DNA from: Tethya wilhelma
Taxonomy: Eukaryota; Porifera; Demospongiae; Tethyida; Tethyidae
Length of the DNA: 64,000 nucleotides
Direction of reading: 5' to 3'
Assembly (NCBI GenBank): GCA_964030475.1
Contig: CAXIPT010000008.1
Location: forward strand, 1,806,086 to 1,870,085
The notes beneath the pieces were generated by a model. The model ran no database searches, was not told the origin of the DNA, and saw only the letters and a program-made list of their open reading frames with translations. Both the position numbers and the translations under genes were made by a program. This document shows positions 44,216-55,493 of the stretch, piece by piece (position 1 is the first letter of the stretch; every line of letters begins with the position of its first letter).

Positions 44216-45767
44216 GTGCTAGTTGAGTATATGCCGAGGCTTATGCACCATCGGTGCTTTCATTTTACAGGTGAACTTCTTTCAGATCGACTGAAGAAGG
44301 CTACACATGTGTTAGAAACTACTTCAGCAGACTTGGAGTCACTTATGACTGACTCCACTGGTGGTAATGAAAATATTCATGATGAAAATATAAATGTGGT
44401 TTTGAGGATAATGTGCTATAATTATAATTATACTATAGAGCCTGTTTTTCGTACTACTGATATTTCAACAGTGGTATGAAGAGGACAAGCGAAAAGAAAC
44501 ACATAAGGATTGTGAAAGTGTGTATAATTATCTACAAAAGTAGTATGTACATGTAACAGTGGTATGAGGTATGGTATCCAACACATTCAGACAACCAAAC
44601 ATGGAAGGAACACTATGTAGATATGCTGCAATGCTTTTGGACCCTTCAGTAAGTTGTCAGACAATGATAATGCTAATAATTATTATGGTTGTTGCAATTC
44701 TTTAGAAAAGACTTAGACTCTGCCACCAATCCCAAGGTGATCTCAAGTAAAATGATCAACTAAGAAACCATTGCGTGCATGCCAGTATATGAATTACAGT
44801 TTTGAATGTCTGTTTTACGATAAACTATCAGCTACAATCCATTGAAAATGATCACTGTGTAATTCAACGATGGAAGGCTGGTGATCCTGCGTATGAGCAT
44901 TCTGTTGCAACTCACAATGTGAAGAAGTGTAAACTGCTGTTTAAAGAGATTCAAACTCTTGCACGGCAGAGATGGTTCATGCTACTAGTTAAAGCAAAGT
45001 TTTCAGGTATATGAAATTGTACTGGGATCTGCTATTGCCAGCATTGACTGTTGAATTTTCATTCTATAACAGATGGTCATAATATGACCCATAAGATATC
45101 TTCCAACATAACAAACATAACAAAGCGTTTGAAAACTACCATATCTAACTATAACCGAGAAGCAACAGGTTCAACTTTGCTGGCGAGTGAGTGTTTACCC
45201 AAGGAACTAACATGGGAGATGGTTAGTAACATTGATTCACCTCTTTGGTCTACTCATAGTAGCACAGGCCACGTTGATATTCCAGCTAGTATAAGACATG
45301 AAGTAATCGACAAGTACTATCTTCGGGAGCGAGCTTATGAAGAGGTAGAATTGTTGCAGCTTGAAATGAAGCATACTCTACATTCCATACACAACAAGAT
45401 AGTCAAGCTGACTGATTCCTTACCTAAATCTGATTATAAAGAACAGACCTTGTATGAAAGAGGAAGAACAGCTCTTTTCAATTCACGTATTCATGAATTG
45501 TGTGGTAGAGTACATCACTTGAGAAAAGTGTTTGCAAGGATGAAGAACTGCTACCTTCACATGCATTCGAGAGTAATGACCAGTGTGACGTGGAAGCTCC
45601 TGAAGATGAAGAAGACCTAGAGCGTCAGAGAGAAATTGATTACTGGGATAGTATTGCAGATGAGTATATAGAATACACCAAGAATCAAAGCAAAGACACA
45701 GCCACATTTGAAGCTGATTCTGAATCAATGAGTTCATGTTCAAGTGATATTGAATCAGATACATAGT
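44216..45767 (+). pseudogene. Candidate KDZ-type transposase C-terminal part
   Basis: Exon-like segments at about 44270-44398, 44472-44520, 44830-45006 and 45072-45767 read on the plus strand. The third contains HCVIQRWKAGDPAYEHS and a helical stretch. The fourth contains IRHEVIDKYYLRERAYEEVE followed by an LQLEMKHTL block and ends in a strongly acidic tail. The region E-x-x-LLQ-x-EM-x-x-T-L next to a tract of small exons resembles the C-terminal end of Kyakuja-Dileera-Zisupton transposases, but no catalytic core is present in the window. A one-base frameshift near 45560 separates the helical part from the acidic tail. It could equally be an unrelated host gene. Confidence 0.4.
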
Positions 45768-46380
45768 TGTACACTCTAGCAATTTTGGTGCTTCTTGAGA
45801 GCTTTTTTGAGTTATAATAATAATTATTGTGACTGTTTATTTGTACATAACAATAATACGTATGATTGTTACACATCTTAAACAATAATGTTATACCTAG
45901 TGTAAATTATAGTACAATAATAATTATTATGAAAAGAATAATCTAATATATGTATTGAGTTGCTCTGTCCATACATTATACTATTAAAAACATTTGTTAT
46001 ATTGTTAAGTCATTTCCATGGCATTCCTAATACATTAATTGTAAATTTAAAATTCCTCACTGTGTGAAGTGCGTGCAGTTAAATTCCAGAACTTATAGTT
46101 TTGTGAAAGCAAATTGGATGTCTATCATTATATTAATATCATAGTTGTAACGAATCATTTTAATAATGGATTTCAATATTAAGGTCTTTTTTGTACAATA
46201 ATACTGTCATGATTGAAGTAGAGTACATGCATTGATCTCACATACATACACTACAACCAGATAACGACATGATATTTAAACATGTAGTCACTTCTGAACA
46301 TAATATATATGGCTCTAGCTTCTTGATCAGTACTTTGATTAGTAGTATTTATCTAGATGAGTGAGTGAGTGAGTGCAAGT
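45768..46380. other. AT-rich stretch, nothing recognised
   Basis: Many ataattatt runs. No exon, RNA gene or inverted repeat of note was found. Confidence 0.5.
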
Positions 46381-46500
46381 AAGTGACATGCAGTGGTAAG
46401 AGCATTCAATAAAAGTTTGAAGTTCGAAAGACCTAGGTTCAAAAGACCTGGGTTCGAATCCCAGCTAAATCTCAACATTCAGTGTGTGTGTGTGTGTGTA
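46381..46500 (+). mobile_element. tRNA-derived SINE candidate
   Basis: An A-box-like tgcagtggtaagagc (about 46389-46403) is followed by a B-box ggttcgaatcc (46451-46461), and a tail of TG repeats begins about 30 bases later. An imperfect second gaagttcgaaagacct/ctaggttcaaaagacct block precedes the B box. The sequence cannot be folded into a full tRNA cloverleaf by eye, so a tRNA-like retroposon is the better call. Confidence 0.55.
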
Positions 46501-46628
46501 ACTCACCATGTATTTCAAATTAATTTAATCCATGTTCCTGACTAATGTCTAAACAGTCACTTCTGCTGAACCTAGCTCTTGATCAGTACTGAGGATTGCT
46601 ATAACAGTGTTCAATTGAAGGGTTGTGT

Positions 46629-47378
46629 TCAGTTTGCACTGTGGACAGTGTGTGTGTGTGTGTGTGCATGTGTTTGTGTGTTTCCACACATGTAATGCTG
46701 TACAATAGAGAGATAGTCACTACAAACCTCACCATGCATTTCAAATTTATCTTTGTTCTTGACTATTGTCTGCAGCTGTCGAACTCCATATAGCAATGGC
46801 CGTTTGAACTCCATGTTTTGAGGTAATCCTACAAACTTCACCAAAATTTTTTCACCGTAAGGGAAATTTCCAACTTTCCCAGTGGCAATAGCTGGCAGCA
46901 TGAACATTGTACAATGAATAACACTGTCTGTTTTGAGTGTACGTATATATTATTATACCCTATTTTTGCTTGAAAATATCTTCCACTTCCTTCACAAGAT
47001 GTTTTGAAGTTACACGCAACTCACTAGAATCAGGTAGTTTGTCTTCAGATGATTCTAAACAATAAACATAATTATTACCTTATATCACCAACTTCATTCA
47101 AACAGATTATCAGTAGCTAGTGCAATAATTAGTTTGTAACTCAATTATGAACTACTACAGAGATAGTAAAAAACACTCTAGACTCACTTTCAAAGAAATA
47201 TCAAGAGAATGTAAGTTCTACCACAGGATGTTCTCTTAGATATTGTATTCCATTTTGGCTACCACCAGTATAAACCTCTCCATTGTGGAAATGTAATATT
47301 ACTGTTTCCACTTCTGCTTTCGAAAGCAACTCTGTCTAGAGTGAGTGAGTGAGTGAGTTAGTGACTGAGTGAGTGAGT

Positions 47379-47410
<32 letters not shown>

Positions 47411-48824
47411 AAGATACTGATTCACGTGCTCAATGTATGTAAGGTGGCTCTAAACCATCGACAATTTAATCAACGCCACGACAGTGTACTTGCTGAGCTC
47501 TACACAGAGGTAAGGCTAACCTCCCAGACTCGACATCTTGTGTTGCAGACCTAGATGATAAATACAGATTTCCTCTGCATATCGCCTCAACTGACCTTTG
47601 CCCAGACATTGTGTGGTGGGATGATGAACAAAAGAAATAATTATTGTGTTTAATTGAACTGATCATTCCTCTTGAAACATCACTTGATCAAGCGGTCAAG
47701 AGAAAGGAGGACAGATACTTTGATGTTCTTGTTACAGCTAAAAGTAAGGGCTGAATTAATTACTTTAGAGGTTGGGTCACGTGGTCTTCTACACCTTCGT
47801 AGATTCAGCAAATTATTTACACTTCTAAACATTGGCAAGTCACAACAAAGGAAAATACTTCTGGAGGCCTACTTTAGTGTTAGGTTTTTACATTGCGACA
47901 GCACCAAATTTTATGTGAGCCACAAATTGCCAGCTTTGATAGTTTTAGATCTCCTAGCAATTGCTTATTTAAGTAAGTTATGTATTTATTGTTGTTAACT
48001 GTTGATATTGTATTTTACCTTTATGTTTTATTGTATTTTACCTTTTACGTTTTATTGTATTTTAACTTACGTCCTTTATGCTTAGCATTATCATACTAGC
48101 ATTTGTGTTAGGTGATTGGTGTAATGTTTTTTGTAAAACATTTTGACCGTATGACCCTATATTTCCTCCTCCCCTCAGTGGTTATTTTTGTACATGTGTA
48201 TGTATGTACGAATTACCAATGAAGATGTTTAAAAAGTGAGAGAGAGAGAGAAAGAGAAAGAGAGAGAGAATGTGTTATTTCCCTTCACATAATATTTAGC
48301 ATGAAATTTTTACCTCAGAATGCATTTGTCGCATTATCTTTTGAATCTTAGGGATCTGTTGGAAGTTCTGTGCCTGTAGATTGATTCAGTACTGAGCAGC
48401 ATTAATCATGGAGGCACACAATGCTCAGTCAGTGATGCAGCCATACGTATTACTAATATGGGACATAACATCATGATCAATTAAGTAACATGGGACATGG
48501 GCATGTTACAACAGGTTCTACAGACATGTCACAGTACAAAACTTCATCACAGCTCTAGCAGCATTGTGGCCAGTTACACTGCTAGTTCAGGTGCAGCATG
48601 TGTAGTATCTATGGGTGCAGAGTCATAACAGGCACAACATAATTAACTTTTGATTGCTGTGATGGTGGGCTTACTTTAATAACATCGATAGGAAGATTAG
48701 TCTTCTCTTGTGCTTGTAAATGGAGAGATGAACAACCACTGCCCTTGCTTTGCATCCCCCTCTCTTCGAAAAATTTCACTAAAATCTCTCTTTGCTCCTC
48801 ACTAACTGGATACCGTCTTGACAT
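46629..48824 (-). CDS. Unrecognised multi-exon gene with a homeodomain-like first exon
   Basis: The likely first exon, 48824-48672, encodes MSRRYPVSEEQREILVKFFE and continues to NLPIDVIK before a GTAAGC donor. The spacing of helices (VSEEQREILVKFFEE, then A-x-x-x-NLP-x-x-VIK) recalls helices 1-3 of a homeodomain, but the following exon (about 48367-48315) does not give the WFxN recognition motif. Further exon-like segments lie at about 47336-47205 (ETVILHFHNGEVYTGG), 47060-46975 (a DKLPDSSELRVTSKHL stretch) and 46905-46731 (GNFPYGEKILVKFVGLPQNM). Function is unknown. A LINE remnant lies inside one presumed intron on the other strand. The exon chain was assembled by eye and may combine host and mobile sequence. 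Confidence 0.35.
47337..47410. repeat. GAGT/GA microsatellite
   Basis: Tandem gagt units followed by pure ga. A similar GA-rich tract lies at 48237-48271. Confidence 0.95.
47450..47960 (+). pseudogene. LINE-type C-terminal domain remnant
   Basis: Readable in pieces: RHDSVLAELY, then FPLHIASTDLCPDIVWWDDE, then LIELIIPLETSLDQAVKRKE, then LITLEVGSRGLLHLRRFSKL. This order (PDIV, VELT-like strand, ERK-helix, EVGSRG) is a C-terminal block of some metazoan non-LTR reverse transcriptases, resembling a restriction-enzyme-like endonuclease fold. At least one in-frame stop (about 47638) and one frameshift (about 47745) interrupt it. The reverse transcriptase core is absent. Confidence 0.5.
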
Positions 48825-49019
48825 TTTGCTGACTCTCACAACAGCTGGCTTGACTCTAATCTTGAGCTACATGCTATACGCTAGTGCTATGCGCTAACCT
48901 TGCTCTCTACTTTAGACAATCTTTTCCTAGATACTTGATCCCAAGCCTATTGAAAGCGATGACCTGGCACATGATCTTACCTATTAATTAACGGTATGAT
49001 CCCATGCGAAGCGGGTGAA

Positions 49020-50750
49020 GATACACTTTTGTGAAATTTTACTTTTTTAGCACAAGGAACATTCTCTACCAGTAAACAACATTGTTTATGAGAAACAAAG
49101 TTTTTTTTGGTAAAGAAAAAGAAATAAGTTTTTTTGAAAGACTATGTACTTAGAAAATTTTTTAAGACCAAAAAGTACACTTTTGACAAAAAACGTTTAT
49201 TTGCCTAGAATAATTTTCCAGCACAAAAGAAACACTTTTGTCAAATTTCACTTTTAACACACGGAACATTCTCTACATGTAAAGAACAATGTTTGTGAAG
49301 GATAAAGTTATCTGTAGGTATATAGAGAAAAAGAACTATGGACTTAAGAAAATTTTCAGACCTAAAAGAACACTTTTGACCAAAAAAGTTTATTTTGCTT
49401 AGAAAACATTTTCTTGCACAAAAGATACACTTTTGTGAAATTTCACGCAAGAAACATTCTCTACAGGCAAACAACATTGTTTATGAGAAACAGTTTTCTG
49501 TTGGTAGTAAAAAAAAACTAAGTTTTTTTGACACTATGGACTTAAAAATTTTTCTAAGAGCAAAAAGTACACTTTTGACAAAAAAAGTTTATTTTGCCTA
49601 CAAAACATTTTCTAGCACAAAAGAAAGACTTGTTAAATTTCACATTTGAACACAAGGAACATTCTCTACATGTAAACAACATTATTTGTTCAAAACAAAG
49701 TTTTCTGTTGGTAGAGAAAAAGAACTTAGTTTTCTGTGGACTTAGAAAATTTTCTAAGACCAAAAAGTACACTTTTGACAAAAAACGTTTATTTTACCTA
49801 GAAAATATTTTCTAGCACAAAATTAACACTTTTGTGAAATTTCACTTTCTTAACACAAGGAACATTCTCTACAGGTAAACAACATTGTTTGTGAAAAACA
49901 AAGTTTTCTGTTGGTAAATTAGTTTTTTTGAGTGACTATGGACTTAGAAAATTTTCTAAGACCAAAAATTACACTTTTCACAAAAAACGTTTATTTTTCC
50001 TAGAAAGCATTTTCTAGCACAAAAGAAAAAACTTTTGTCAAATTTCACTTTTAACACATGGAACATTCTCTACAGGTAAAGAACAATGTTTGTGAAAAAC
50101 AAAGTTTTCTGAATAAAAGCTTAAGTTTTTTTGAGAGACTATGGACTTAGAAAATTTTCTAAGACCAAAAAGTACACTTTAGACAAAAACGTTTATTTTA
50201 CCTACGAAACATTATCTAGCACAAAATAAACTTAACACTTTTGTGAAATTTCACTTTAAGGAACATTCTCTACAGGTAAAGAACATTGTGAAAAATAAAG
50301 TTATCTGTCTGTAGAGAAAAAGAACTTAGTTTTTTCGAGTGAATATAGACTTAGAGAAAATTTTCTAAGACCAGAAAGTACACTTTAGACAAAAAAACGT
50401 TTATTTTACCTACAAAACATTATCTAGCACAAAATAAACTAACACTTTTGTGAAATTTCACCTTTTCAACACAAGGAACATTCTCTACAGGTAAAGAACA
50501 TTGTGAAAAATAAAGTTATCTGTCTGTAGAGAAAAAGAACTTGGTTATTTTGAGCGACTATAGACTTAGAAAATTTTCTAAGACCAAAAAAGTACACTTT
50601 TGACAAAAAACTTTTATTTTACCTAGAAAATATTTTTTAGCACAAAGATACACATTTGTGAAATTTCACTTTTTTAACACAAGGAACATTCTCTACAGGT
50701 AAAGAACATTGTTTGTGAAAAATAAAATTATCTTTTGGTATAGAAAAAGG
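49020..50750. repeat. Tandem array, ~200-bp unit, about nine copies
   Basis: The landmark aaggaacattctctacaggt recurs near 49054, 49262, 49448, 49656, 49857, 50059, 50260, 50475 and 50684, so the unit is about 185-215 bases. Each unit also has aaaattttctaagaccaaaa, gtacacttttgacaaaaaac and gtttattttacctagaaaac. Units differ by substitutions and indels, so the array is old. Short open frames inside it are chance. Confidence 0.9.
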
Positions 50751-50877
50751 AAGACCAGAAGAGCTGTAACTAGAACAGTCAAGTAAGCAAGATCTGTGTA
50801 CAGGATTAGGCCTATATGTTGTTGGGGAATGGCTTAAGCTCTGGCATGCATGTGACATACATATATAATTTGTGTAT

Positions 50878-51211
50878 CACTACAAAAAAACCTAAATTTC
50901 CTATCAAATATCTTACTAAAAACTTGAATGGAAACCTAAATTTTAAGAATCCTTAATTGTTTCCAATAAGAAAACTGTGAATTTCACTTGTGTTTCATGT
51001 GTTTAGGGGAAACTTAACATTTCCAATGTATTTATTTGGATTTCAAATTACAGGAATTATAGTTTCTTGTTCATGTGAAACTTACAATGAAATTTCAAAT
51101 TTCATATTATGTTTTCACAACAAAGACACACAAGGTATCACTATATCTGAAACTAAACAGAAAATTCTAAATTTACTCACAAAGAAACATAAGAATCCAC
51201 AAATAAATTAA
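50878..51211. mobile_element. Candidate CACTA terminus and subterminal region
   Basis: CACTACAAAAAAACCTAAAT at 50878 resembles the CACTACAAGAAA ends of EnSpm/CACTA elements and faces the transposase gene at 51212. The next 300 bases hold repeated short motifs (ggaaacctaaattt, gaaacttaacatttcc, gaaacttacaatgaaattt), as expected for subterminal repeats. The opposite terminus was not found, since the contig is cut at 54023. Confidence 0.55.
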
Positions 51212-54022
51212 TCATAAATTGAAACAGGGAACTGTAACTAAAACCTTTTCCTCTGTATCAGGTAAAACATATTCAGCATTTAAAACAATACAAGATATAT
51301 TTTCTACAGGTAATAGAAAATTGTTATAATCAGTTTCAAAAACAGAATGACACCATACTTGTAATGGAGCCCCGAATCGTCGTCTTTGAGGGTGACAGCA
51401 ATACCAGTCAACAACAGCAAATATGTGGGACACAAATGGAGTTTCAGTATTGGTTTCTAGTTGATCATTTAGTGAAAATGAATGAACGGCAAAATGCTGT
51501 ATCTTGGCAATACGTAAGTTAGAATTAATAAATGTTGTCTCAGGATAAGAGTCATGAGATGTAGTAGCAAACTCAAACACAGGCTTTGCCAAAACAAGAT
51601 CATCACAATGAATATGCTGAACACCAATTTGAATATAGAGCATTTTCTTGTACACATTACTAGGTACTTGTCGACATTCAGAAGAAGCAAAAAGAGATGG
51701 GTATACAGAACAATAAGTATTCACAAGAATTGACAACTGGGTCTGAGAAAAAACACCAACTGTGTATTTAGGACAAGGAATGTAACAAAAATTAGAAGTA
51801 GTATGTTCATTACGAAGGTGATAGTGGGTATGTAGGTGTTTGGAAGATGTAAAAGAAAAAGCATGTTGCCTAACTATATCTGAGAGAATCTTTGTTTCAT
51901 TGTTACAGTCAGGACAATTGGAGAGAAGCTTATAGTGTGTGTTGTCATCAATAAACTTCTGCATAAGTTGAAGTTCTATGGAACGATTATTATTTGGCTG
52001 ATCTCCAAGAATCCCATTGAAGCGTTCGAATGGGAACAGCCAAAATGATGAAAAGGGCACAAAATCTCTGATACATGAAGCGAGATGGCAATGGATATGC
52101 ATATTAGGTCTCACAGCAGCATCACCATATATAGCCTGAAAGCTGCGACAAAATTTTAACAATAATGCATCAGCTAAGGAAATATCTGAGTGATTTAGCT
52201 TAGATTGACAGAGAAGCCTTGATGCAAGAACAAAGGATTGCCAACATTTATATTGATCATCAGGTAGGAGGTCCTTTAAGCAATACAGGGAGTAAAAGTT
52301 TACCCATAACATCCATTGTTCAGCAGTAAAAGCATTTTTAAGATCTATACAATTAGGAAGGCGATGGAATGACATATGAGAAGGAACATGCAACTTAGAT
52401 ATGCGACTATTAATAATGGAAACATCTTTTTTGTTAAGAATGCCATGATCAATCCAGATGTCATAAAATATGTCCTTTACTGTGCCCATATACAAGTTAT
52501 GCATAGGGTGTATAGCGAGCATCCTAATGGGGTCAAAGTATGGCAGTTGAAGTAAGCATGAGTACCTACATCCTAATTCACTCTCCTTTTGGCACCGAGC
52601 TGTTTTCGTGCGACATTCTAATATCTTTTTAATATCATCTCTATGTCTTGCATTAGTGCGGTAGGTCCAGGAGCTGCGATCAAAGCCAGAATAATCGTTG
52701 TTTCTGAAAGTTCCTGTAAAAAAGGATTTGTAACAGCGTGAACATCCATAATTAGCTCCTACAGACAAGAAACCACAGACTTGACGGGCTGCTGGAAGGT
52801 CACAGCTAACACATACCAATGCACATCTTATTAGCTGACACGAATTATCTGGTAAATTAAATGACACTCCTTCCCATAAAGACAAAAGTTCACATATCAA
52901 CGGTTTCAAATATGAGTTTACATTCAGATGTGGTTTTTTAGGCCCTGGTCTTAACCCAATAAGAATGATATTTTCCCTCTTGTATCTAATTTCACGAGGT
53001 AAATTCAGGAGGGCAAGAAATATGACACCCACAGAGTATGAACGATGTTTGTATGGTTGGAACCAATCAATATTCAGAATTAGACCAATAGATAATGGTA
53101 AAGTGAAAAATAGACTACCATCATCTGTTAAACTTTTCCATACTGAACCATCAAAAACGTCACTCAAAATTGAGGGGTCAGCTGATACACATTTTCACGC
53201 CATTTTTCACACAACTTCCAAAATTCCGGTTGTTTAAAATACCACTGTACTGCATTTATCAGGCTGATATAGGGATACACCTTGAATGGGTAGTATGTTT
53301 TCTTGCCAGAGCATGTCATTACTGTTTTCAACAAGGGTGCCTTTGACTTGCAATTTGTACATGAATTGACAAGTGTTCTTGTTCCACATTTCCTCAAACA
53401 CTCACAATGTTCATATAATGCATGACAATGAGAACAAACTACTTTTCGATAAATTATTGGCATGGCAAGAAACTGCTTCAGGTATTCACGTCTTAAGTAT
53501 ATGCTGGATGGAAATCTTTTTGCGATAGCAGAAATCTTGGACGAAAATGCTCCCATAAATGTAAATATCACACTCAGAAATTTCAATAACCACTGAATTG
53601 CAGCCAATGGAATTCTATGGAGAGTTTGAAATACACAAGTGAAAAGAACAACCCACCACAAGAGTGCGAACTGTTCATGATCCAATTCAGGCTCATCTTG
53701 GGTGTTACCACACAGGTCGTCAGGCTCATCCATGTCATTCTGATCTCCTTTATCTTTCTGACGTCCATCCATATCTTGCTCACATACATCCATTTCTATT
53801 TCAGTAGGAAAATCTTCATTAAGTTCAGTATCACTTTCTGCCCAGAACTCCAACAAATCTTGATCTACAGTAAAAAATGTATGTCAAATTTACATAGACT
53901 ACCATAACAAAACAACTGAAACGTGGCATACCTTGATCATCATTATCACTAAAACTATCCATTTCACTTTCAGACACTCTCCAAGGTTCGTGATAAGCCG
54001 CTGAATCAGAATCTAGCGCTTT
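51212..54022 (-). pseudogene. EnSpm/CACTA transposase (Tnp2/DUF4218 type)
   Basis: Three pieces. 54022-53933 is an exon with an acidic N-terminal stretch (HEPWRVSESEMDSFSDNDDQ). After a short GT-AG intron, 53865-53164 (about 230 residues) is acidic at first and then carries a C-x2-C-rich segment (CSHCHALYEHCECLRKCGTR). 53167-51212 (651 codons) is the transposase body, with YDVxDG-like SDVFDGSVWK, ALVCVSCDLPAARQVCGF, CSRCYK, DPIRMLAIHPMHNLYMGTVK and the DUF4218-type MHIHCHLASCIRDFVPFSSF then FERFNGILGDQPNNNRSIEL. The last two parts meet in different frames: TGA at 53166-53164 overlaps the next frame by one base. The body has no ATG before that point and opens with TTG, so the gene is either frame-broken there or relies on an unusual junction. 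Confidence 0.8.
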
Positions 54023-54023
54023 N

Positions 54024-55490
54024 AGGATATCATTGTGATTTTGGTAAATTAGTTGATCTTTAGTTTACACCAATATGCATGCACACATTTTCACTATGCA
54101 ATCATTTTCTTCAAAAGTTTTGTTTTCTTTCAATGAACTTCATGCACTTCTGTATAGTGTCACATTGTTTACATGACTGTCATGATGCACATGTACATCA
54201 TTCCTCATTCAGGACATGTGAAAACTTTTTCATAAACAAACTTAAATTACTTACTACCTTAATAATAATTATAATGACATTGTATTGTTGTTTTGTACAT
54301 CATGCTTGTATGCATGCATACATGATATAATTATAGTCTTTTGTTCAAACTTTTTTCGTCTATATCACACTTCTAAATAGCTTCTTTGTTAGCTATACCT
54401 GTTATGATTATAAATCGTATCTGCCCAAAAATTCATTCTTTATAATTTTTATTATCTGATTATGATCATTCAGAAATTAAGTCATTGTGATTTAATCATT
54501 CTTATCCACTGTTATCACTCTTAGCACAATCACGTTTATCAGCATGTAATAATGCCATGGATAAAATAACACAATTCATGGAACATTTAATTTTAAAAAG
54601 AAAATAATAATTCTCAATTTGACAAAAAAAATTATCATCATTATACATTATCCAGTTTACATGATAATATTTTACTCATGATGAGGATTCAGACTCCTGG
54701 TTTGTATCAATGTAATTAATGTGTCAAGAATGCCCCATAGATAGCTATCTTGGAGTGGATTGACAGCTTCATTGAGATTTTGCCATAACAATCAGATTCT
54801 TTGCCAATTTCAATCAGGTCATTTAGTGATTCGGAGATTGTGAAAACAATTCTTCAGCAAGGCTTCACAAGGCAGTGCAACCGAGACAACATTGTCAATT
54901 AGTCTGTGGTCTAGATCATCTTCTCCTTCATCAGTTTTGAGATCATCTCTATCTCCCACTCCTCTGGCACATACTAATGCAAGCCTCGAACCAGGCTCTC
55001 TCCCGCTAATTTTTTTCCGCACGCGAATTATTATCCATGTGCAATGGGAGGGAGAGAGCCTGGAAGATTTTGATCATGTGCACGTCGTGGTTGGACAATC
55101 GCCATGTGGCAAGTAGTTAGCTAGATATCTACTAGATCAAGCTAGTCGAAAATGCTTGGAATGAATACAAATATCTAGGATGGCAAGACATCATCAAAGG
55201 AAGGTCTGGATAATGAAAGGACCCCTCAGTTATTCGTTCAGTCTTAGACAATTCCGTTTTGTCTAGGCAAGAACCTGATCAGCCGGCTGCCAACACAGCT
55301 GGTTGTGTTTGAGGTAAGTCAGTTTGTTGTTGCACTAAAAAATGGGTGATTGATGGGTGGCTGGCAGGCAGCTCAGTTGTTCTGTGAGTACCTGAATGGG
55401 GAGCTAACAGTTAGTAACTAATCATTAGCTTGAACTTGGTCACGAGATGTAGTGCTATTGGCGCCAGTTTTCAAAAGTTTGAGTTGAAAA
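54024..55490. other. AT-rich region with a foldback, no secure gene
   Basis: Contig start after the N at 54023. Acidic minus-strand frames at 54819-55022 (DRDDLKTDEGEDDLDHRLID) and near 54680-54790 may be exon remnants but belong to no family I recognise. A foldback pairs ccaggctctctccc (about 54990) with gggagagagcctgg (about 55050). Confidence 0.4.
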
Positions 55491-55493
55491 ATA

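Noticed and set aside
46441..46470. Functional tRNA gene at the B-box match
   Set aside because: No acceptor stem or anticodon arm could be paired, and A- and B-box context is irregular; SINE is more likely.
49241..50858. Several 70-85 residue frames rich in Phe and Lys
   Set aside because: They recur with the ~200-bp tandem unit on both strands and shift with its indels; chance frames in repeat DNA.
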